NCBI GenBank assembly: GCA_013365325.1
Contig: JABVXV010000138.1
Coordinates: forward strand, 88,457-152,456
Direction: 5' to 3'
Origin: Dipetalonema caudispina
Lineage: Eukaryota > Nematoda > Chromadorea > Rhabditida > Onchocercidae
DNA length: 64,000 nt
The notes under the pieces are model-generated. The model ran no database searches. It was not told where the DNA came from and worked only from the letters and a program-made list of their open reading frames with translations. Position 1 is the first letter of the stretch. The number at the start of each line of letters is the position of its first letter. A program made the translations under genes and the position numbers. This document shows, piece by piece, positions 56,866-64,000 of this stretch.

Positions 56866-57328
56866 CTGAAGTCTGCAAAGAAATACTGACTAACTTTGGC
56901 TGAAGGGAAATTAAATATTATGGCTAGTTCCACTCAATACCAAAGAAATGACCTAAGCTATTCCAATCTCGAGAATCCAAGAATCCGCTTCCGAAACTAA
57001 ATTTCATCCTGAATAATCCGGAAGAAATTCCGCCCAAGGAAAACCGGAAATCCTTCCCTAGAAGAACTGAAAACCTCCCTTCGAAACATTTTGGAAAAAG
57101 CCATACCAGCCACATCGTCCCACAAAACTAATTAAATATTCTACGGTCCCCTCCAGCTTTGCAACACTTTCCGCCTATGCAACTCCCACGGATCCTTGGG
57201 AATTCACCACTATCACTCACTCATTCCCAGCCGACCGCTAGCGGCCAATGAAAATTTAACACATACCAAGCAATTAATTTGAAACATCCCTTATAAACTT
57301 CCAGTCCTATGCATAATAATGATATCAC

Positions 57329-57360
<32 letters not shown>

Positions 57361-58158
57361 CAAGACTTGAAATTCAAATTTTAAACGAAAATGATGAAAT
57401 CCGGCATCTTGAACAATATCGAATGAATCTACTAATGCATCTGTCGAAATACAAGTTTAGATTATGTCAAATTGCGGACTAATTGACGAGACTTTTTTGG
57501 ACGAGCTTGTTCGCGTATTAGGTTAACACACTGGTAACTAAATGCTTCAACGTAATACATGTACTGAGGTCATTTACATGAGAAAAATATGGCAAATCCA
57601 GTACAACAAAAATTTATCCATAATTAGTATATTTCTGAAGATGAGAGTCATCATGAATGGATCAAACTACTGTAATGTGAGAGTAAATGTTATTCTCAAA
57701 TTCAACCTCAAAATGTATGACTTGAAAAATAAAATGGATCATACGCTGGACAATTCATTTTGCACGTGGTAATAATTATGACAAATGCAAAACGAAAAAA
57801 CAATTAGATGATGTAAATCCCCCTCGAATATTTACCTATCCATCTAACATCCTTTATCGGTATAGTCAATATTTCACGCAAGTCTATGAGGCCACTGAAT
57901 CTCCCGCGTTATTGTTGTGATTCTTCCGGTGATTTGTTGTTTCGTTTCTAAACCTCTTCTGTTGGGTTCATCATGAATTTGCCATTCATTATAAGTTGGT
58001 CAGTTTTTGAGTATAAGTAATAGGATTGTTGTAAGTTAGGTACTGGAAAAGGCAAATCATGTGTTTTCAGATAATATATTATATATTCTAGGTGGTATGG
58101 TCATGTGTTTGAAATGACATTTCGAACTAATAAGTTGCTTTTGGGCCTTTTCTTGCAG
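56866..58158. other. Divergent promoter region, RhoA and tetraspanin
   Basis: 1.3 kb between two divergent genes. A GC-richer block at about 56930-57250 has repeated TTCCGGAA-like pieces and a CCAAT next to the palindrome CCGCTAGCGG (57235-57244). A run of 29 A's lies at 57329-57357. No exon was found. The block is open on the minus strand, which I attribute to composition. Confidence 0.45.
57329..57357. repeat. Poly-A run, 29 bp
   Basis: Uninterrupted A run between two divergent genes. Confidence 0.95.
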
Positions 58159-58175
58159 GTTTTTTGCACGGGTAC

Positions 58176-60028
58176 ATGGCATTTTATTTGCTTAGTCGTA
58201 GTGCCCAAAAACGGGCATTTTTCACTTTCAACACCATCTTTTGGGTAAGTGTTTCACGTGTACTCATTTATATAACATTTCACGCTTTTTAAATAATTTC
58301 AACGTTTTGGTAGTGTAGTTGGCATTGATCATTTATTGTGGTCGATGGTATTGCTATAACTGCAGTGAGAGATTATCAATGTAGCCTGATCATCGGTTAA
58401 ATTAAGCAAAACAATGTATTGGTTAGTATGACAACGCCTTTTTAAAACATTCTTTTACGCGGGTTTTAGACCTCTAGCCATATCTCCATCATTAAAGGCA
58501 CGTTGTGCAGACTGCTTAGAAAATCCTGGTAATCGGGAGTTATATTCGAATATGTTCCAGGTTCTTGGTTTGGGTTCCTTATTGATCGGCTTATGGTCTT
58601 ATGTAACAAAGCAGACTTACATTGATCTTATTCCCTCATCTTATGGTAATCTTTCTGCCGTAGGCTTATGTATTGCGGCTGGTCTTACAGTGATTATTAT
58701 TACATTTGTTGGTTGTTTAGGAGTGTGGATTGAATCGCGCTTACTTTTATTTGCCGTAAGTTGTTTGAAATAACAAGTTTTGCAGCATAACAGGATCTTT
58801 TTGTCATTTAGTACTACTCAGAATTTAATTCACATGAAAATTTGAAGGATTGTAATGCTATATCTGTCCATTTTTTGTAGTGTTTAGCTATAAAAAGATG
58901 AGCAACGTTATGGTGAAGGTTTTGGGCACACTGTTTGATACGATACCTTTCAGTATATATTTTTCGTCTTTCTTCTGTTAGCTGTTCAATTCGTTGTAAG
59001 TGTCCTTGCATTGAATTATCAATCGGATATATATCGACGTGTACGCAGTGATATGGAGCAAAGCTTAAAGTATCATCAGGAAGTGTTCACGAGTAGTCAG
59101 TTGACATGGGATAATTTACAGAAAGTGGTAGGTTAAATTTGCCTCTTGTATATACCTTGATTATGACAAAGGGAAGGAAATTTTGGATTTAAACATTTCT
59201 GTTACATAATTATTCCTGAATTTTCTAGTTCTTTTGTTGCGGTGTCAATGGTCCGGCAGATTGGTTTGATAACCAAAAGTGGTCAAACAGTTCTTACGTT
59301 CCTGATAGTTGTTGCAATAAAATTCATTTCAATCCCAATTCTTCAATGAAGAACTGTGGCAAAGACAAGGAAAATTGGGATCTGTGGTTCCAAAGGGTAT
59401 CATTCTTCAATTTTCTGTAGGGAGAAGGAGCTTAATATCATTACTATATGAGGAATTTTTGGATTTTTTTCATATTGCGTAGTTCTCAGAATTCCCCAGT
59501 TTCTCTTCATTAGCAAAAATAGATTATTTTGCGGTTTTTTCAGGGTTGCAGTGAGGTTTATACGAATTGGGTCTTTGAAGAAATTAAGATTGCTGCTTAC
59601 ATTGCTGTGGTCTTCATTTGCATTGAGGTGAAAAGGTTTCATTTAAGCTCTCGGGGAAAAGTTCCATCATTTTTGATTACTAGTACTCTCAGGGTATTCT
59701 GGTTTCATTTTTAAATGGTCAACGATTAAGGAAAATCAAGCAGTAGTGTTGCATGCTGTTCCTCTTGGTTTTCACGTAAACGTTCAAGTTCTATGCATTT
59801 AATTAAACAGGATTATTTTAAGGCCTTCTGAATTTGTCATTTTTTACAATAACAATGTTATTAAATCTAATTTAGTTCTTCCTTTTGGTACTGGCACTTC
59901 TCATATTTCAATCGGTACGAGGAAGCCAGATGTCATACAACTGTGCCAGTTCTACTTACCATTACTCGAAAGGAGTTAATGTTGAGGTACATAAGGAAAA
60001 GCTTAAGGACTCCTTTTCTCTCAGTTAG
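58176..60028 (+). CDS. Tetraspanin
   Basis: Six exons on the plus strand: 58176-58244, 58561-58755, 58954-59127, 59229-59396, 59544-59627 and 59876-60028 (stop TAG 60026-60028), giving 280 residues. All introns are phase 0. TM1 spans exons 1 and 2 (FTFNTIFW, then VLGLGSLLIGLW), TM2 is in exon 2 (VIIITFVGCLGVW), TM3 joins exons 2 and 3 (LLLFA, then YIFFVFLLLAV), and TM4 joins exons 5 and 6 (IAVVFICIE, then FFLLVLALLIF). The large extracellular loop has the signature CCG (FFCCGVNG), DSCC, NCG and GCSEVY, six cysteines in all. Tetraspanins organise membrane microdomains and partner proteins at the plasma membrane or endosomes. The acceptor TCTTGCAG ends 17 nt before the ATG. A donor-like GAG|GTACAT in the last exon could give another C terminus. 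The subfamily was not assigned. Confidence 0.92.
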
Positions 60029-61040
60029 ATTGCTATCTGCATCGACCGTATTTGTATATTAAGTGTGATTGTTGAGTTGTTATTGAAATAATGGACTGTT
60101 TTCCCATTCATTTATTTAGCTTTCTATAGATTGCAATTCTTAATTTACATCCCTACATAAATTTACAGAATTTGGTGAGACTATGTTTCTTTGGTTTCTT
60201 CTGACCAATTTGTTCAGAACCCTCATTTCTTTTTCTGTTCATCTTTCTCATCCTGTTATTTGTGTCAGTACTTCACATGATGTGATAATTTTATAATAAC
60301 AACCGCTCCGATACAGAAATTTTATAATATGATTGAAGCAATTCCTCTGTGTGATCTCATTTTTTCAATTTGAAAATTGTTGGTTTTTGTTTTTCAACTT
60401 ATAACTGTATATGCTGCATAGTGACTGATTTTATTCTTGCTTGGTCGTCATTCCTCACCGTTGTGTCATGTTTCCATTTTTTAAATTCCTGGAAATTTTC
60501 TAGATTAGTTATATCGGATGTATTTTTCTGATCTATCATGATTTTTTACATTTACTGCTTAACAATCAAGGAATTGGCATCTATGTTCACTACATGTAAA
60601 CGTGGTATTTCAAAGTGTAATATTTCTATGGGGTATTGACGATATATTCTACTTGTTATGGCATGTCTCTGTATTATAATCGTTCTCCTTGTTATTTCGT
60701 TGTTTTATCAACGAATGCACTCTCATTGTTGAAAGTTTTATGAAATTCAGGAATAAATTTTTCCATTTGAAATTTTTATCTGCTCCTTATCATTTTGGAA
60801 TGCTTCTTACATTCAGCTTTAAAAAGAAGAAAAAAGGGTGCAGTTGTAACTAAAAATGCATCATATCACGCAAGCAATATATATTGGTTAGTCATTCTTC
60901 GATAATGATAATTCCAGATTCAAAGGCAGGCGGATTCATCTTACTTTTGATCTTTTTGTTTGATCTCTTTGAGAAGTATATTCCAAGAAACATCAAGGGA
61001 AGTGTTCGGAATTCGTCTAGGAAATCATGAAATTCGGTGA

Positions 61041-61068
61041 AACAATACAACGAAATCGTTGTATTGTT
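61041..61068. repeat. Perfect inverted repeat, 13-bp arms, 2-nt spacer
   Basis: AACAATACAACGA, AA, then the exact reverse complement. Confidence 0.8.
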
Positions 61069-61252
61069 GATAAGTACCGAATTTGTTTCTATCCCTAACA
61101 ATAAATTATTGCAAAACGATAAGTCCTCATCTCAGTTTACTCATTCTTTTCACGAAGCAAAGATTTGATGATCTTGCCAGTGTTACTATTATATTTACAG
61201 AAAGCAAAAAATGCGGCAAAATAAAAAATAACGAAAGTGCATGCTGATGATC

Positions 61253-61367
61253 ATGTATGTGTGTATGTGTTTGTATATATATATATACATGTGAGTGTAT
61301 GTGTAATGTATGTGTGTATGTGTGTGTGTGTATGTGTGTATGTGTGTGTGTGCGTGTGTGTGTGTGT
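61253..61367. repeat. TG/TATG/TA compound microsatellite
   Basis: About 115 bp of alternating TG, TATG and (TA)n. It reads as Thr-His repeats on the minus strand, which is not a protein. Confidence 0.9.
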
Positions 61368-63643
61368 AAATAATATTTTAAAAAAATATATATATGGAAG
61401 GAGTAGGTGACAGGATGGGAGAGGAAGAAAGGGAGTTGGAAGGAGTAAAGGACGAATCAGAAGAAGCAAAGAGGAAACACCATGATAGAAGTTCCCTCGA
61501 ATAGGATCAGTTGGATGGGAATGAAAAATCAGGGTAATGAAAGTAGGGAAATAATGATAGGTAGATTGGTAGGAAAATAGAACTATCCGAATCAAAAGCC
61601 GGAAAGCAATCATTTGTAACAGTCGATGATTCATTCCGGAGCCGGTCGAGGTAATTCTATTGAAAAGTGGGGAGAGCGGAGGTGTAAGTTTGTTTGCTTA
61701 CTGGAGGTAGGGAAAGGGAAAAGGGCAGGGTAAAAGGGTTAGAGCCAGAGAATTGAAATCCTTGATTGGTTATGTGATGGTGGTCGTGTTGGTGATGATG
61801 ATGATGATGGTGGTAGTAATGATTAGTTATGGGGTAATTTTTTCGTTTTTTTTTGGTTTCATTTTATTTTCTCAATTCAACACTGATCGTTGCGCTATCT
61901 AAAATAAGTGTTACTGTTTGCGAAGTAGCATTCCATCAATTGCTTCAACTACTTTTTCTTTTTAATTTTTATTTTTTTTTTCTCACCCTTTCCCCCTCTC
62001 CTTCATCCACTGTCCCCCCCAATATGTTACTTTGATGCATACGTACGTACCTACGTACGTACATACACATATCCATCCATACACACAAAACACGCATGTA
62101 CAGAGGACATATATACACGTATCAAAATATCCATTTCAAATTTATAAAAAGAAAAAGAAAAGGAAAACAATTCAACAAAATTGACATTCTTTTTCGTCAC
62201 ATCTTTCCGTTTCCACTCGTTCCGATATTTTTCTCTTTTATTTTTTCTGTTTTACTTCGTTCACCTCTCTCAATTCTACCAAACCCTTTCCTGCAAGCTC
62301 TCCTCGTCCCACTATTTCATTATTTCATTTTTATATCCTTTTGTTGTACATCTCAACATGTGGTTTGGGCATTGTGGTACCATAATTGGTTTTTGTCTTC
62401 CTTTTTGGTTTTGTTTATTTAATTGTAAAATTTTGCAACGAAAATCCGAGAATTATCTGTTAGATAGCCTCCTACAATTTGTAATGGTCATTATTGGTAT
62501 AAGAGGGCAGACGAGATGGGAAGCGAAAAGAGGTGAAAGGTTTCTGTTCCGTTTTTAATGGCGATTTGGCGATATCGAAATGATTAACATTTCGTTCACA
62601 TAGATCATCTTAAAAACAGCATTTGAACAAAATGGATGATCATTTTGACAAGAAGTATCAAATCATCTAATGCATCATTTTTTTCTTCTTTATAATTAAT
62701 GCGAAAATTCTTTTAAAATGTGATCATTGGAACTTTTTCTCATCCTTATGTGATTAAGGGAGAAATATTGCGCCGTTAAAAATGAAGTCACTATCAGATA
62801 AAAAAGAATAAAGAAAAAAGAAAAAGAGAAACAAGAAAAAAGAATACATGATATTTAGAAGAAAGAGTTCATTTTAAAAAACGAATCCTTTGAAGCCTGA
62901 GAATTTCATTCCTGCTAATTTCAAGCAGCAAATATCTTTCCAACCTCTTTCCCTCCTTCCTCCTTCTCCCCTCTTCCCAATCATCTTTTGCATTTTAAAT
63001 GTTTTGAAAAGTAGGACTTTTGGTTATTTTCCGATGCTTTGAAGGATTGTTAGGTAAGGAATAGCTGCAAATTGTTCAGGACAGAATTCATTGACGAAAT
63101 TTATATTTCCACATAAGAAGCTATTAGTTTCATTAGTTATCGTTTTTCGACAGCAATTGATTACTTCAGTTTTGATGTTAGAAGGGAAAAAAAGTACTCG
63201 AAATCGTTGATTGTTCCTCGTCATTTTACAGCTGCTCGGATCAATCTTAAAGTAAGAGTGAGTGCATGTGGATTATGCTGTTGAAGTTATTTTTGAAATT
63301 TTATCAATAACAGGAACTCTCGTCCTTTTTGCTTTGTCAATGCATCGTCAACAGGTGTTGCCTTTGTTCCCTTTTTTATTTTATTTTATTTGATTAATTT
63401 TGGATGATTATCGGTTTTGTGGATGCAAAATACCTGATTATATATCTTCTCCCCTCCTGCATCCCCACAACCTCTCCCTTTATCTTTCACTCCATTACTT
63501 TTTGTATAGTTTCTTCAATTTAAAAGCACTCAAACTTTTGATTGATAATTAAGATTTCACTATCTCTGATTTGCCGCCAAAATTGTCTCATTTACGTTCA
63601 ATATTTTCATCATTTAATTCGAGACTTCGAAATTTTGAATGCA

Positions 63644-64000
<357 letters not shown>

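Larger units (their letters stand above)
60029..63643. other. AT-rich region downstream of the tetraspanin
   Basis: No gene recognised. It contains a near-perfect palindrome (61041-61068), a TG/TATG microsatellite (61253-61367), an ATG/GGT trinucleotide block (about 61785-61830), an ACGT-type repeat (about 62039-62065) and a pyrimidine-rich stretch. Open frames at 62096-62558 are Ser/Phe/Leu-rich shadows of it. Confidence 0.5.

Noticed and set aside
56924..57115. Minus-strand frame with Phe/Gly/Ser repeats upstream of the RhoA gene
   Set aside because: It lacks splice or start context and reflects a GC-richer, repeat-like promoter block.
62096..62558. Two overlapping plus-strand frames over 100 codons
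   Set aside because: Both are Phe/Ser/Leu-rich from pyrimidine-rich DNA, overlap each other in different frames and lack splice context.

Overview
The window looks like a gene-sparse stretch of a nematode nuclear genome, most likely a filarial or other spirurid relative. By eye it is roughly 70% A+T. Its introns end in TTTTCAG-like acceptors and range from about 45 bp to several kb. In six of the seven gene models the first ATG lies 2-17 nt after a good 3' splice acceptor, as expected for spliced-leader trans-splicing. No bacterial, viral, tRNA, rRNA or CRISPR feature was recognised. All gene models were assembled by hand from splice sites and reading-frame continuity and have no transcript support.

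Layout from left to right. (1) 2889-3992 (-): small RING-H2 plus coiled-coil protein of the TRAIP type. (2) 6057-7414 (+): 164-residue putative mitochondrial single-pass membrane protein that I cannot name. (3) 7415-19655: 12 kb with no convincing gene, holding microsatellites, a GC-rich island and palindromic direct repeats. (4) 19656-30732 (+): Shisa/WBP1-like single-pass membrane adaptor with a PPPY motif and two very long introns. (5) 32901-36334 (-): atlastin, the ER-shaping dynamin-like GTPase, in ten coding exons, with an apparent non-canonical donor after the first. (6) 36348-47587: 11 kb intergenic with a strong hairpin and a ~966-bp element bounded by ~126-bp inverted repeats. (7) 47588-50414 (-) and 55195-56856 (-): two tandem RhoA-type GTPase genes with identical intron positions. 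(8) 58176-60028 (+): a tetraspanin. (9) 60029-64000: AT-rich DNA with a TG/TATG repeat and an AAT-type array that runs off the right edge.

The genes do not form an operon or a single pathway. The RhoA pair, atlastin, tetraspanin and the Shisa-like protein all act at membranes or the cortex, but the grouping looks incidental. The clearest biological story is the RhoA pair. The proteins are identical over the first ~102 residues (P-loop, both switches) and have diverged in the last ~90 residues (insert helix and polybasic tail), which suggests duplication with a conserved GTPase core and a changed C-terminal half.
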